Positions 11,988-26,312 of a DNA stretch of 64,000 nt are shown piece by piece (positions within the stretch are counted from its first letter, which is position 1; the number at the start of each line of letters is the position of its first letter). The position numbers and the translations under genes are program-made. The notes under the pieces are model-generated. The model made no database searches. It was not told where the DNA came from and worked only from the letters and a program-made list of their open reading frames with translations. Source of the stretch: Brevipalpus yothersi (lineage: Eukaryota; Arthropoda; Arachnida; Trombidiformes; Tenuipalpidae); assembly GCA_003956705.1 (NCBI GenBank), contig QZCP01000054.1, forward strand, positions 8,371 through 72,370, in the 5' to 3' direction.

Positions 11988-12488
11988 AGATTGGAAAGGC
12001 TCAAATTCAAATTTTCCTAAATAACTTGAATAGCTGAGGAATATTTTTGAGGATACTACTACTCATATTGCTCAATATTCGTGATTAGGATTCATCTTTT
12101 TTCATCTCTCAATCTTTCAAAAAAAAATTTCCTCAAGCCTATCAGATGAAAAACTATTCTGAATTACTAGGCATCGAAAATCCGGTTATTGCCCAGAGGA
12201 ATTGGGAAAGTCTATCAGCAGCTTAATTAATCTCTTCCTCTCACCGAATCTAGCATCCAGTTGATAACGTATATTACATTATTGCTTTCTTGGATCTTTT
12301 CCTCTCTAGTCTCATGAGAAATTTGGAGTATGACACATACACTATACACCTCTGTGGGGTTAACTATTTTCGTCAATGGAAGAGCTTATTCTGATACTGT
12401 ATCTCAATTTCAACATTTAAAGTGTAACTATTGGAGAGGATTTTTTTTTCTACACATCTCATTGTATGATAGCCATGAATATTGTGTG

Positions 12489-12526
<38 letters not shown>

Positions 12527-13022
12527 TCTTTTTTCATCCTTCCGTGAAGTTCAAATCAACCTGCGAGCTATCCATTCAGATTGGCGTGAATAAAATTCCA
12601 GAGTGTATAAGTTGATGTATTCATCGATTATATATTCTCATTGGATTTCAACTGGTGGCAAGAATAGATACGTGGTATCCAGGTGAAGGTAATATTCTGA
12701 ATAAGATTCTGGTTGCCAACTATTGAGATTAACTTTTCATCAGCTGAATCAGTTCGATGAAGCGCAACTGTCACTCCACAAGTAACATAGCCAATAAGAA
12801 TAACTGAAATAGAACTTTGTTTCTGTTTTGGTGATGTAAATTTATTTCCTCTCAACCCCAGTTCAATTCGTGGCTTCATGAATGTCATTTCTATCTTCCA
12901 AATAAGTAATACTATGAATATTTCATGTTATCCCGATTGAATATATTCACTCATGATGATCAATTCTTGTACTATTTTGGTACGTTTTCGTCTTTTTCGG
13001 TAATGAATTTGCTCTCATTCCA

Positions 13023-13067
<45 letters not shown>

Positions 13068-13314
13068 ATGTCTGACTATTTGATTTTTGTCTTTATTCCC
13101 TCACAATATCTTCGAATTCTTCTATAAGGGCACAATGTCAATAGACGCTTGGCCTTATGGGCTTAAATAATGGATTCCAAGCTTTTTGGAATGGAATGAC
13201 TAAGTGATCATTGTGGCAGGTTGCTCACAGTTCCTGTAAATAACATACATATTTAGATCGATCTAAGAATGTCTGCATGATATCTAAGAAATTTATTTTT
13301 TGGCTATTTGCTCT

Positions 13315-13328
13315 TTTCTCTCTCTCTC

Positions 13329-13363
<35 letters not shown>
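13315..13363. repeat. (TC)n microsatellite, once interrupted
   Basis: TC run with one G substitution near 13341. A second, pure TC run lies at 13031-13063. Confidence 0.95.
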
Positions 13364-16300
13364 TCCTATCTCGAATGATATTATTAGCTACTTTTGGGTG
13401 ATAGAATATCGCGTGATAATACTCTGTTATCCAAATAGTCATCTGATTTCATTACTAGTACTACTACTACAACTACCAAAATATTTTGAGTAACAATACG
13501 ATAATAGTGATAGTAGTAGCAGTCAGTGTGCGTAAAATACTATTTTTTTTCACTTTTATCTGTTTCTTTCCCACACACACATATAAGTGTACCTTTATTC
13601 ACGAGGTTTTCATGACATGAGACTGGCACGCTTGTCATATAATGGCACCATAAAGGATGATGTTATACTGGGAAAAATCAGGAGGGATGGATGGAGAGAA
13701 GAGGAGAGAAAAGAAAAGAGAATTTCGAAACCAACAAGAATATTGATTCTTCCATGAAATCCGATTTTTTTCCTCTCGCCCTTTTCTTCCACAAATGAAT
13801 ATTTTACTATCAATGGGAATCATCATAATAGTAATAATATTCTCCCGAATAGTAATAAGAAATGTGGTACAAATTCTTTCTTTTCCAAATTCATGTAGAA
13901 TTTATTATGTTTTTATTTTATTTTTATTTTACTTATTTTTTCAGTGTTTGATTTTTTTTGTATCTGGAAATCAAGCATAATAACCAACATGCATATTATT
14001 CGTTTTTGACCAGATCGATGGCAAAGAGAGATAGAAAGAGCTGATGGTGTGTATGTTTATTACATATGTCTGTGTATTTTCATCTCTCTTTCTCCGTTAT
14101 TGGTTTAAATATATCAGAAAAAAAACCCGAAAGAAAGATGGGAGGAATGTGAAAAAAAAGTATATTGAAGGTTGAAAAAAAGTAAGATAAAGAAAGGACA
14201 GAAAAAAAATCATCATTTTCAAAGCCAGATAGTAGCAGGAAGCGGAAAGGACGAGATCATATACATATTGATAACATCCAAGATAGAGTCTCTCTGATGA
14301 TCAAATATGTCAAAAATAATCATTATCATCCAAAGCCTCTTCATTTTTCCTCCTCCTCTTCTTCTACTTCCTTCTTCATCTTCCATGGAATATCATTTAC
14401 CTCCATCGACGTGAAAGTTCTCTGGATTCTCTCTCTCTACATTCCGGATTACCAATATATATGCGCTTGCCTCAATCACAAATAGACAGAAATATGCTTG
14501 TGTGCATGTGTGTTTTGTGTGTGTATGTGATAATACGGAGATACAAATAGATGGATAGAAGGATTTTTGGTCTGATGATAAGCTTGCAAAAAAAGGATCA
14601 CTTCGTAAAAATCGAATCCATTTCTGATGACAAGTTCTATATGTATGAATTCCTTCATGATGGAAGCAAGGAGCAAGTGATGGTAGTAGTAGTGGTGGTG
14701 GTGATAGTAGGTAAAGAAGAACAAGAAGAACAATCTGATCCCACTCAACAATCAACAGGTACAGATATAAAGATATTTATATATATACACACACATATAC
14801 ACCATCAAAGTGAATGATTTTCGATGTCTTTCAGCTGTTGTTGATGTTTTGCATGCTTTGAACATTTTTTTTCTTCTTTTTGCGTATTTCTATTCAATTT
14901 TTTATAGCATCTTTTTTTTTGATCCAAGATGCATCTATATATCAGTCATCACGATGAACCTGCCTTTTCTTTTAAGCACTATTTTCAAGGAATTTTCCGT
15001 CTTTTTTCTCGTATTCTCTCATGTTCAAAACTTTACTTGGTGTAGGAAGGAGATCTTGGTAGAGAAGAACACTGTTGTTGGTGTAGTTGATGTGGGATTC
15101 ACCAGAGAAGAATTTCACTTGACCACTAAGATGGACCTCTTTCATTTGAAACTTATTTGTTGACTCGTAGCTTTAGAATATCCATCTATTTGTATAATGT
15201 CACAAATCCATAACAATCCTTTGTTCCCACTACCTTTATTTGTGAAAGGTACCCAAAGCAGAGTGATTCCAAGAAAAAGAAGAAGAAGAAGAGCACATTT
15301 AGAGAAGAAGAATACCAGCAGATCTTTTAGATGTTTTATCTTCACATCCAGGGTGTGAGATAGAGATATTTTTTCGCTCCGAAACGATTATCTATTTATT
15401 CCTTATTTTTCCGGAAGTTTTTGAAAACTTTTCTTCTTCTCTTCTTCAAATAGATCACCCTTTTACACCAAGTGAGTGTATTTGCATCAAATTTATCACG
15501 ATGATGATGGAGATTATCTCGTCCCCTTTCACCTTCCAGAGAAAGAATGTTCACCAAGATTGCCGAGAAAGAAGAAGAAGGAGAATATCTGATTTTGCTC
15601 AATTTTCAACAATGAATCTCATGGTAATCACTCCAATCTTCGATAAACTTTCACCTTTTATACATCCCTCTTTCATCCACTCTTTTCTATCTCTCCATCT
15701 TGCTTCTCTCTCAATTTCTCGATCAGTTGAAGCATCTCTCTATCTTGGAATGGCTTGAGGTTGTGGATTCTTGTGGATTTTGACCAGCAAACAAGAGGAG
15801 GAATCCATGAAGATGCAGAAGAGAGAAGACAGAGGAAAGTAAAACATTGTGTTGATCTGGTTTGAAGTCCAATGTTTAGCCATTCATTCTGATTGAGAGT
15901 TTGTAGGTGAGCGTGCAAAATAAGTGCCAAGAGAGGAGAAAAAACTTGGAGAAGGATGAAAATGTGGAGGAGGCAAAAAATAAATATAATCAATATCATG
16001 AAATTGATGATATCGATTTTGGAAGACACAAAAACAAGTAACAAGGGTGATAATAATGATAACGGTGTAAAAACAATAAAACAATAACGTTGATCAAGTG
16101 GATGTGAGTGTTCGGGATCAACTCCTTTCTGGTTGTTTTTGGAAAATTAAATTTTAAGATCAAAATAATCACATGGGAAAATGAATTCCTCGGGGATGAG
16201 TGGGTAAATGATAACAAGGTGAGGAAGCAATAATGGTGTGTGTTGATAAAAGATTTTTTTTCTCAGTGACAAAAGAGGAGTCAAGGGACAGGTGAAGGAA

Positions 16301-16382
16301 TATAATATCATTTTCATCAATCACATCATCTCCGTTCCTAAGATTATTGAATCCATGGCTGAATGGATGGCGACATTCCTTG

Positions 16383-16445
16383 CTAAAATTGTCCCTGTAT
16401 GTACTTGAAAAAAGCATCGGCGATCACGTTCAAATGAGCTTTTGT
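16383..16445 (-). CDS. jeb: jeb exon 3: conserved C-terminal tail
   Basis: The exon encodes TKAHLNVIADAFFKYIQGQF and a TAG stop. It follows a strong acceptor (pyrimidine tract, then CAACAG). This resembles the conserved tail that follows the LDLa domain in insect Jeb proteins. It joins in phase 0 to the preceding Tyr-Lys-Thr, giving the continuous YKT-TKAHL that the family shows. It is too short to find by frame length alone; family similarity, splice site and phase together make it convincing. Confidence 0.88.
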   Translation of the reverse strand, partial: TKAHLNVIADAFFKYIQGQF

Positions 16446-17837
16446 CTGTTGAGAGAAAATAGAATGAAGAGAGAAGAAAATGGTCAGGAATCATGATAAA
16501 ATAGTTCAATACAAATTGAATTAGAGAGAGTATCTGGGAAAGATGATGAAGGAGAAAGTGAAACAGAATCCATTTTTAGTAGGAGGAAAAAAGTTCTGAT
16601 AATGAACTTGATTAGAGTTTATCGTGTGTGTGAGTATCTTTCTTGGATGAAAAGTTTTTCTCTTTTTACTCCTCAACCGAACACAATTTTTCAAAATTTG
16701 ATAAACTTTCTTCCTTTTTTCCTCTCTCTCTCTCTACCGTAGGCTCTAGTAGCACTGAAAGCATGATTAGGATTGATAAAAGTGATTCGAATATAGATCA
16801 TGTTGAATTTAACTCGCTCACTCCACCAAAGAGGTGGGCAACTTCTCCACCAATGCTGTGGATGGTGAAAATTAATTCATTCATTTTTTAGAGTCTATCC
16901 GTGTGTGGGTGTTATGTAATTTTCAAATATTTTTGGATGAAAGAGGGTTTTAAATCGATGAATAAGTTCAATTCCTCTCCAATTACTGTGCTTAGAAAAA
17001 AATTCTCCGAAAAACATTTTTCTTAGGCTTATGTGTATGTGTGTGTGTGTCTGAGATGAAACTTGTAACGAAAAAGAGATTGATGAAATCTGAAAGGCTC
17101 GAAATTCATGAAACAACCTCCTCCACCTTCAACTCACCAAAATACTTTTATGACAATATTAATGAATTTTATCAGAATTCCATTCACGTACAATATTAAT
17201 CATGACTACAGATACACAAGATACACACACACAGAGGATATCGTTCTCTGGCTATATTTATACATACATAAAGTCACCAATATACCTTTGTCAATTGATA
17301 CCTTCTTACATCATTTTGACCTATTCTACGTTAATCGCCTTTATATTCTCTCTCTCTCTCTTTCTTTCTTTTTTCTTTCTTTCTCTCTCTTCATCTGAGT
17401 CTTGAAACTCATCTGATCTGAAAACACTATACTCTTTTCCTCTCTAAACAACCTCTCAACGGCATACAGGCATCCATGAACAATCCGATTAGTTTGATTC
17501 GCTTCTTGATGTTCAACTTCCCCTTTCATCCACTCTCGCGTGAAATGTTATCCTCCTGGTCAGTATTCCCTTCGATTGTGTGCATGTTTCCCAGGATTTC
17601 AATCACATTCTGGAATCGATCATCATTCACTTGCTTACTTTGATGTTTATCAAAGAAGATGGCCTTCTCTTTCTTTCTCTCTCCCTGTATTTGGTCGATT
17701 ATATAAACCTCAACATTCCTCAAATGCTGGTTGATGAGGAGATTTTTTGTTTCTTTCTCCTCTTTCTCATTCAATTGATCACTTCGGAATTGATTCTGTT
17801 TAGGAAAAAAAGTATCAATTTTTACTTGATTACTTAC

Positions 17838-17998
17838 CGTTTTGTAGAACATACATGACATCCTATCTTCATCTTCACCTTGTGGACAATCGATGAAGCC
17901 ATCACATAATACATGGTCCTCAATACATCGATATCTGCCCATATTGTCTGCCGATGGACAGGCGAATCGTTCAAATCCTTCTTCATTAGTTGGACATT
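17838..17998 (-). CDS. jeb: jeb exon 2: LDL-receptor class A domain
   Basis: Starts after the acceptor ...TTTATGAACAG and ends at donor ACG|GTAAGT. It encodes residues 262-315 of the predicted protein. Six cysteines fall at about 263, 275, 286, 293, 299 and 310, with the LDLa core CDGFIDCPQGEDEDRMSC, including the acidic calcium-binding cluster. The flanking FERFACP and CMFYKT segments are characteristic of Jeb rather than of general LDLa repeats. The first two bases (AA) complete a Glu codon with the last G of exon 1. Confidence 0.9.
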
Positions 17999-19099
17999 CT
18001 GTTCATAAATGGAACCGAAAGAGAAAGGAGAGAGAAAAAAAATATATATATAGTGTATGCTCATAAAACACAGGAAATTATCTATGAAATATACTGAGGA
18101 TAAAATATGTCCACTGTTGATGTCTCGGGAATGGTCTCTCAAGCATGACTCATTCAGAAATATCCATCAGATTATCATGATTCTGTGTTGTGTGTGTATA
18201 ATGTATAGTGTGTTAAGCATGCGGATAACTCTACTACTACTATCCAGACGAATAGTGAATGCTACAGAGAAAATGAATGAACCTCTCGTCTGTAAAAGAA
18301 AGATCATCTTGATCACTAGTGGAGACAAGTAGACCATTGAGAATAGTAGGAAAAGAGAGAGAGAGAGAGAGAGAGAATGAATAAAAAAATTAAGGATAAC
18401 ATCATCGAAAAAGGTGTATGTGTGTGGAAACTTAATAGCTTTAGTCAAGTGACTAATCAAGTATTGTTGTTTAGCTGAATTGGTGCTTGTAATCAAGCTC
18501 ATAATCAACAATTATCATTATCAGATGAGGGTCGAAATATTCTCTCATGATGTCACCATCATTGGTAGTAGTGATGGGTACATGTATAAGTGTTCAAGGG
18601 TGTGATGTAGATAAAAACAATCGGTCTGATGAACAATAGTATATTCGGAAGATATATTAGATTATCTGTCCCAAAATTTTTGTTGTTGATGCATTTTAGT
18701 CTTCTCACTCTCACAGTCTATACCATTAGTTTCACAATTTGCTAGGTGTATATGGAGAGAAAAAGAGAATCCTATGGTCACGCCAATTTTCCCAACGGCA
18801 TTCTCTCAATAGAACATAATACACTTCGAGAAACGAGGTATATATAGTAAGCTAACAATTTCTAACTATCTTACCAACTGTTTCATCTTCCAACATCTAT
18901 CCACCATCATCACTACCGCCACTACCACTATTGGCCATTCCATTGGGAAAATGATCAAACAACACGTCCAACAATCCTCCTAGTACATGCTTCATGATCA
19001 AATCCGATAAACACTCTCTATCTAAGTTTTTCTTATATATTCTCCTTACTTCCTAGTCTTGCTTCAATCATCACATGGAATCAAGCCTTTTTTTCAGAA

Positions 19100-19158
<59 letters not shown>
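19100..19158. repeat. (TC)n microsatellite
   Basis: Pure TC run of nearly 60 bp. A second TC run of similar length lies at about 19400-19457. Confidence 0.97.
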
Positions 19159-19162
<4 letters not shown>

Positions 19163-19395
19163 AACTCGTCATGGTGAGTAACTTTCCACTTTTGTTGTCA
19201 GCTATTTTTATCTCACTGCATGAACCATCTCATCTCATTCATTCACTTTCATCTCTCTCTCTCTCTCTTACACACAGTCTCTTTTTCGTTGGACCATTCC
19301 ACAGATTCTTCCCTTCCTCCCCCATCCCATTCTATTCCGTCTATTGTATCCCCACTAGTTTCAATTCCCCACTACTTTCGTCACTTATAAAGGTT

Positions 19396-19399
<4 letters not shown>

Positions 19400-19457
<58 letters not shown>
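19400..19457. repeat. (TC)n microsatellite
   Basis: Pure TC run, the second of a close pair. Confidence 0.97.
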
Positions 19458-19461
<4 letters not shown>

Positions 19462-20010
19462 CCTCATCCTTTCGATCTCATCCTCTTAGAGAAATGAAAA
19501 ATATCTTATTCTTGTTGATGATCTCTTACTTTCATCTCTTTCTTCTCTCTTTCTCTTTCTCTCTCTCACTCTCTTTCCGGGCAACGAGATTTACTCTTTC
19601 ATTCTCCATCAATGAAAATGTTCTAGACGAAGACTAGAGAATGAAACCCCACCAAAAAGTGAATAGAACAATATAAATAAATACACACATACACACACAG
19701 AGTCACCAGAAAGCAATATCTAAACCCTCATACAGTCATCATGATGTGACGTTGTCTTTTGTGTCCATCGATTGTTTTGTCACATAATTTAATATAAAAA
19801 CTCTTGGCCAACAGATTTAGATATGTTTGTCGTTTTTCTACACAATATCATTCATCAATCTGATTCACATGACCCCAAAAGTATTTTGATTCTCTCTCCC
19901 TTCCAGACACGCAGCACACATTTAGATATATCTATATATGTGTATGTGAACAGACACCCGCAGACAGGCCTGATAGTCAATGGGATGAAAATCCTCATCA
20001 CTATATTTTC

Positions 20011-20014
<4 letters not shown>

Positions 20015-20081
<67 letters not shown>

Positions 20082-20137
20082 NNNNNNNNNNNNNNNNNNN
20101 NNNNNNNNNNNNNNNNNNNNNNNNNNNNNNNNNNNNN

Positions 20138-20203
<66 letters not shown>
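20015..20203. repeat. (GA)n microsatellite containing an assembly gap
   Basis: GA repeat on both sides of 56 N (20082-20137). The array length is unknown, since the gap probably marks a collapse or failure inside the repeat. Confidence 0.97.
20082..20137. other. Assembly gap (N)
   Basis: 56 undetermined bases within the GA array. The 'ag' phase on both sides is consistent with an unbroken repeat. Confidence 1.
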
Positions 20204-20206
<3 letters not shown>

Positions 20207-20454
20207 TCAAATGGAAAGACAGCATCCACAGATTTGGTGATATGAGAGAAAAACAGTGAAATACACAAACTATAACTGCCAGAAGCATTTCAAACTGTTA
20301 GGGTTTGTATATGTACATGTGTATGTGATATGCCTTGAGATTTTCAAATATCATGCTCATGATGTGCCCAACATCAGATATTATTTTATAGCAATGATCA
20401 TGAGGTACTTGTCGAAGAGGAAGTTGGCGTAATATAATGATCGAAATAAAAGAA

Positions 20455-20489
<35 letters not shown>

Positions 20490-21143
20490 GAGAAGAGCTG
20501 GATGTCCTAAGTGAAAGTGATCTTTTTATTCTTCCTCTCTATCTGAGTGTTCATATAAGTCACGAAATATTCGCAATATTCGTGATAAGGCTGAAAAGAC
20601 AGGAATTCGAAGGTGTACCATGGTGATATTTCAATCCAGTGGAAGTGATGATGCAATACAAGATCAGCCTAAGGAAAAGAATGAAAATCTTTAGAGGAAG
20701 TTTCTCTCTCTCTCTCCTTATCAGTGGGTGCAAAAGATAAAATACAATAGTTCATGAACATTGAGCAATGGATGGAAAAAAATTTTCTCACAGTATGCTA
20801 ACTGAAGCTGAAATCATGATAATTCACTCATAAATCTGAATCCAAGTGTAGCCCACCAGCATGTATGGATTTTTCGTGAATACTGAAAACTTTTTTGTTC
20901 TCAACTGCATACACACATAGCAAAATGATAATATAAAATCGCTGACTTTTCACGTTCTTCAACTTTCACTTTCTCTCGCCTAATTTGAATACATGTGTAA
21001 GTACATGTGTATATAAATGTGTGTGTATTCCTACTTTAGTGTGTATGTGTGTCACTTCTGTTGGTTATCCACAAATTTATGACTATTTGGAAGATTCTCT
21101 TTCCAATTTGGCCCATTTTTTTCGGCTTTCCATGCTCTTTCGT

Positions 21144-21148
<5 letters not shown>

Positions 21149-21209
<61 letters not shown>
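21149..21209. repeat. (TC)n microsatellite
   Basis: Pure TC run of about 60 bp. Confidence 0.97.
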
Positions 21210-21826
21210 GTCTTTTGTGTATACGTATGTGTATTTGGGTGATTGTAAAAAGGGGGAGATGGGTTTGTATATGCTAATAAAACAGAAAAAAATAGCCCTA
21301 ATATTATTCTGAACCTGTATTTTATCATCTTATTTAGTATTAATTCTCATTCCTGTTGAGTATTGTGAGATCATTTTGAATGAAAAAGGGTAAAACAAAC
21401 GTGGTGAACATTATCTCTTGATGTTTATCATGTAAAGCCTTTTCTTTTCTCTGTCTTATTTATTCCTCATCTTCTTCTCTTTTACTCTCGTAATGTTGAA
21501 TAAGCAAATTGCTAACTTTATTCACATCATGACAAGGGCAAAGAGGAACAAAAATCATTCAGATAATTCAGATAGAATATTTAAATGCTTCACTTTCACA
21601 AAAGGAAATGAGAGCATACACACAAGTCACTTTTACTTTCAAATACACCTACTCAAGTCTCATTGAGTAGACCTTTTATACCGTTACGAGAACTTCTTCT
21701 CTTCAAGAACAATAACTTCATCTTTAGGCTTTTTTCAATTTTTTGGAGAGAAAGAGAAGGAATGAAAGAATAGGGAATTGCTCCAGAGGAGACACATTTT
21801 GAAGAGGAACTATTCTCTCTTTCTAG

Positions 21827-21834
<8 letters not shown>

Positions 21835-21872
<38 letters not shown>
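21835..21872. repeat. (GA)n microsatellite
   Basis: GA run. A TC run follows at about 22058-22104. Confidence 0.95.
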
Positions 21873-21875
<3 letters not shown>

Positions 21876-22054
21876 TATTTTGAGAAGGGTTTCATCCCCT
21901 TTTCTTATCTCTTGATGGATAGGGTTTTCTATTTCAATTTTCAGAATATCATTGAATTTCTGCCCTTTTCATAGTTTCCATTATCAAGCTAATACACGAA
22001 AAGTACTTCCTACGGAAAAAACGCCAACCGAAACTGGCAGGTATAGCGTGACAA

Positions 22055-22111
<57 letters not shown>

Positions 22112-22890
22112 CCTTCTGTCTCTCTTTCTCTTTCTGATTTGAGGATTTTGATCCATAATTCGGAGCTCAAAACTGTCTCCAAAAGTGGATGGGCCCTTCG
22201 TTTGCTGTCATCATTGAAGCCTGAGGCTAAATTTTTCCGAGAATTCATCCAGTTACATAAGTTCCAGATTTTGTAATAGTATTTCTTGAATAGGAGAAAA
22301 TTTCCCTCCAAAAATGATGAAATTATTATATTTAGTCTTTGACCTATTTCAACATCAACTATGCAACATGTTGCCCCTCTCTCTTTCCAAAAGTGGCAAC
22401 ATAAGTGAGGTGGAGGTGTTGAATAGCGTTACGATTGAGAAATAGAAAGGGAAAATCAAAATAAATGTAATTGTTAACCTGTTAACATAATCGATAATCA
22501 TGAATATTTCATGCATGATTAACTGCCTTTGGTAAAGTGGAATGGTAAGAAGCTGGAATCTTCTACATATATCTCTTTCTTTCTTTCTTTCTCTCTTTTA
22601 TCGTACTTTTGAATTGAAATTGCTTCACGTGGTGTTTGTATAAGGTGCAAAGTTTGGAAGAATCTTTCATGTACAATAGCTACTACACCTCTAACTTTTT
22701 AGATGATTCCAGGGGAGGTTTACCTTCAATACGGAAAGGTTACTAAAGCATTCATCTGGGAAATTAGAGAAGAAAAATTTTGGTTTACCAATGATTATCA
22801 GAAAAAAATCGACAGTTTCAGCAGAAAATCTTGTTTCAAATTCAATGAACACATTACAACCTAGTATACAATCTTGTAAGATTCAAGAAA

Positions 22891-22891
<1 letters not shown>

Positions 22892-22933
<42 letters not shown>
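22892..22933. repeat. (GA)n microsatellite
   Basis: GA run. Similar runs lie at about 23638-23678 (TC) and 24807-24848 (GA). Confidence 0.95.
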
Positions 22934-22937
<4 letters not shown>

Positions 22938-23633
22938 TTGGTTACGTATTGAGGAACCATTTAATAAACAAGAGAACTTTTTTTCAGCCTCAATCAACCC
23001 ATAAAGCCACTTATTCGTAAATTCTTATCATGAGGAATACCAGATTGCTCAGATTCCATGAACCAGAGCGAGCTCATCTGATAGTGTACTTTGGAAAAGT
23101 TTTTTTTTGCCCAGCATCTAGTACATAGTGAATGTAACTGGTACCAACTTATACAGTAAGCAGTAGCAACCACTTGCAGGAACGAGATGGGAATATCGAC
23201 CGATAGAATGTTGAAAAGACATTATTATAAGGGCTTTTGAGGAAATTAGTCTTCATATCCGCTGGCTACTTTTTTTTCTTCTCTCCTAAGGGATGTTCTG
23301 CTCAGATATCATATGGAGAGAGACTAAATGAGTTTTATATTCACTATGATTTGATAGTCTATTTTTTTCAACCTTTTTATCAATTTTTTACTCTCGCTTA
23401 CTTCATGCATGCCTAGAGAAACTTATTATTCCATGGGGTTGAGAGCTAAGGAAAAAATTTTTCATTAATAGGCTACATTGGATGGCGAAAAAATCTGGAA
23501 AAACAGAAAGTTCATGAATAAATGGAAAGGTCATTTTCGAATTTTAACGATAGATGAATGGGAAAAGAGATAGATCAAATACATATGTGCACATTCTGCT
23601 CCAATGTAACTGTTTATATATCATTTTGAATAA

Positions 23634-23683
<50 letters not shown>

Positions 23684-24804
23684 GTTCATGATTAGCATAA
23701 GTTATCATTGGAAAAAGATGATGGATCATCTGCGTAAAATATTAGGGTTTCTTTTTATAACCTTTTTTCTAATCGGGTCTCTATGGTATTAAAGGTTTTT
23801 GGTTGATTTATTGAATGAATTTTGGAGCGAATAAGATTGACTCTCTACTTTAACGATGAAGATGCTCACAATACCTCAGCGAGAATGATCTTTATTGCTT
23901 TTATTCAGCACTGAACTCTACAAACAAAGTTGCCGAATACATCTTGTCAACTGTTAATATCAAAACTAGGAATTTCTGCCATTTTTTATCATGAATTTGA
24001 TCAAAATTCTTGTTAACAGTAATTTTTATCCAAAATTTTCCCCATTCAATTGAATTATTATCGTTTTTCACACAAACAACTTGGGTTGGAAAGTTTCCAA
24101 TCAAAACACTCAAGATGTGTGATATTGATCTCATTAACTATGAAAAGCTTATTAAGATGTCATGTTATATCATCAAATCGGATCTTATGAGGGATAAAAT
24201 TATATCTAGAGAGAGAAAGATGAAACCTTCTGAAAAAAGTAGAGAACAAAAATGATGGGAAAATCTTGTAGCTTGTGACTTGAGACTAGAGAGTTGGATT
24301 TGTTTCACCGAAAAGACCCTCAAAAGTCTACTGTCTGAGTCACTTTTCGATGACTTATCATGAAAAAAGTAGAGAGAAAAATAAGGTGCCACATTGGTGC
24401 AATTAAATGGTTCTCTCCATCTTCACTAATTTCATCTTGAAAACGTTTGATGGGCAAACCCTCTCTCTCTTCTGCTCATGATGAGAAAGTAAGTCGAAAA
24501 GAAAATAAATGTTGCCTCATCATTTCCCACCATAGTAAAGCCCCTGGCCGTGAAGACATTTGATAAACTCAACATTCCTGGAATAGTTAATTTTTTATCT
24601 TGTCACACTGAACGGTTGATTATTTTTCATTTCTAATTTGTTGAAATTCATTGTACCCTATAGTAGTAATACTGGTAGTAATAGTAGTTGTAGTAAGAGA
24701 AGAGAGACACACAAAATTTGTATTCATGATGTAGGTGAAGTTAGCTTCATTGAAACTGATGAGACTTTATGAGTTGAGACAAGTGAGAAAAGGGTGAATG
24801 AAAT

Positions 24805-24849
<45 letters not shown>

Positions 24850-26270
24850 ATCTTTCATTGAGACAAAATGAGATGGAAAAAGAGTTGCGTAAAAAAGAAT
24901 AGACAGATGAAGAGGAATATCCATTTTGGGTCCTACTATTCCGAATGTCCGACGTCATCAGAGCATCGCTCGAGTGATCAAGCGTGATTCACTATCCAAG
25001 TTTGGAATAGTTTTTGGCTCATATGCTATATATATATATATATGTGTGTGTGTATGTGTATAGATTTGAAGAGTCAAGTCGATACACGCAAACACATCTC
25101 ACAGTGGGACATACACTGTTCCAGCATCACTAGTTGGAAATCTATCAGCATTCATAGGTCTCTCTTTCTCTTTCCAACTTCCCGCGGATATACACTTGAT
25201 TTTGGTTTGTGTCTTGGTATTATCATTCATACAGGCACTTACACACATGTAGCTGCATTCCATATGATGGATATTTTGATGGAAAAATTACGTATACGAC
25301 AACATCCAATAAGGCAAACTTCATTGATACATTCACGGATTGCCAATGATTTGTGGAACTATTTTTGGCCACCAAGAATAAGATGAAGCGAGAGAGATAA
25401 GAATAGTAATAGTGTAACCTGTGTTATTCTAGATATGACTTTGTAAGCAGAACGATGGATGGATGGATAGATAGATGATGATGGAGAGAGAAGAGAAGGA
25501 TGAAGAACAAACAGGTAAGAAGAGGAAGATGTCCACTGGCTTAGTTGAAAGGATTATGGGAATAGAAAAGAGAAGAGAAATAAGAGGAGAGAAGTGATGG
25601 GCCATGATAACTGGAAGTAAAGGATGGTAAAAGGTGATGTAAGAAATGGATAAAAATGATACCTATCAACAATGATGATTGCGAAGACGAAAAGGGCATT
25701 GTTAGTGTGTGGGAATACGGATTATTGGGAATAGTATTCTCTCTATGATATATCCTATAGTATTGTTGTCTTTTTTTTCTCTCTCTTTTTTCATTCTTGA
25801 GGAAAAGTATTTGATTATGTGATCTTTTCCATCTCACTTCTCCACTCTTTTTCCCATTCCCTCTTCCCCTATCTCTATGATTTTCTATACCTGTACAAGA
25901 CACAAGAATGAAGGAGAAGAAATAGAAAGAGAATAGGAAGAAGAAAAATCGATGTCCATAAATAAGTTAAAAAATAAGACATCAGTGACATGGAATTGGA
26001 GAAGGAAGTAAATGGAGAAGAGAATAGACATGTAATTTTTGTGACCTATGGACTAGTGATGGAGAGTATAGAAGAGTATAAGAGTAGAAGACTATTGAAT
26101 TAAGTATTGAATAAAAACTCATGAAGAAGGTAGAAGAAATGTGGATGTGTGAGAGAGAGAAGAGAAGAGCATAATAAAGTAGATTTTAAGGATCCTTCAT
26201 CTTATGTATCTGGTTGATCATCAATGTTTCACGATGAATACAGCCTGTTTGATTCATGTCAAAATCGTAA

Positions 26271-26312
<42 letters not shown>

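Larger units (their letters stand above)
5959..16382. other. Long gene-poor interval with GA/TC arrays
   Basis: Ten kilobases between NUF2-B and the last jeb coding exon. It contains GA/TC arrays near 7140-7192, 9392-9452, 11931-11983, 12495-12523, 13031-13063 and 13315-13363, an (AGT)n-like tract near 11035-11090 and AT-rich filler. Open frames are short and none shows a family signature. The part just below 16383 may include the jeb 3' UTR. Unrecognised small exons cannot be excluded. Confidence 0.5.

Noticed and set aside
12628..12888. 86-codon minus-strand frame
   Set aside because: Not low complexity, but no domain, splice site or neighbour context supports it.
16739..16888. Possible plus-strand exon after CTACCGTAG
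   Set aside because: Acceptor-like pyrimidine tract and about 50 open codons, but no donor in phase and no recognised protein.
25042..25386. 114-codon plus-strand frame
   Set aside because: Starts in a TG-rich repeat and has no family feature. The reverse strand shows a short Cys-containing frame, also unsupported.
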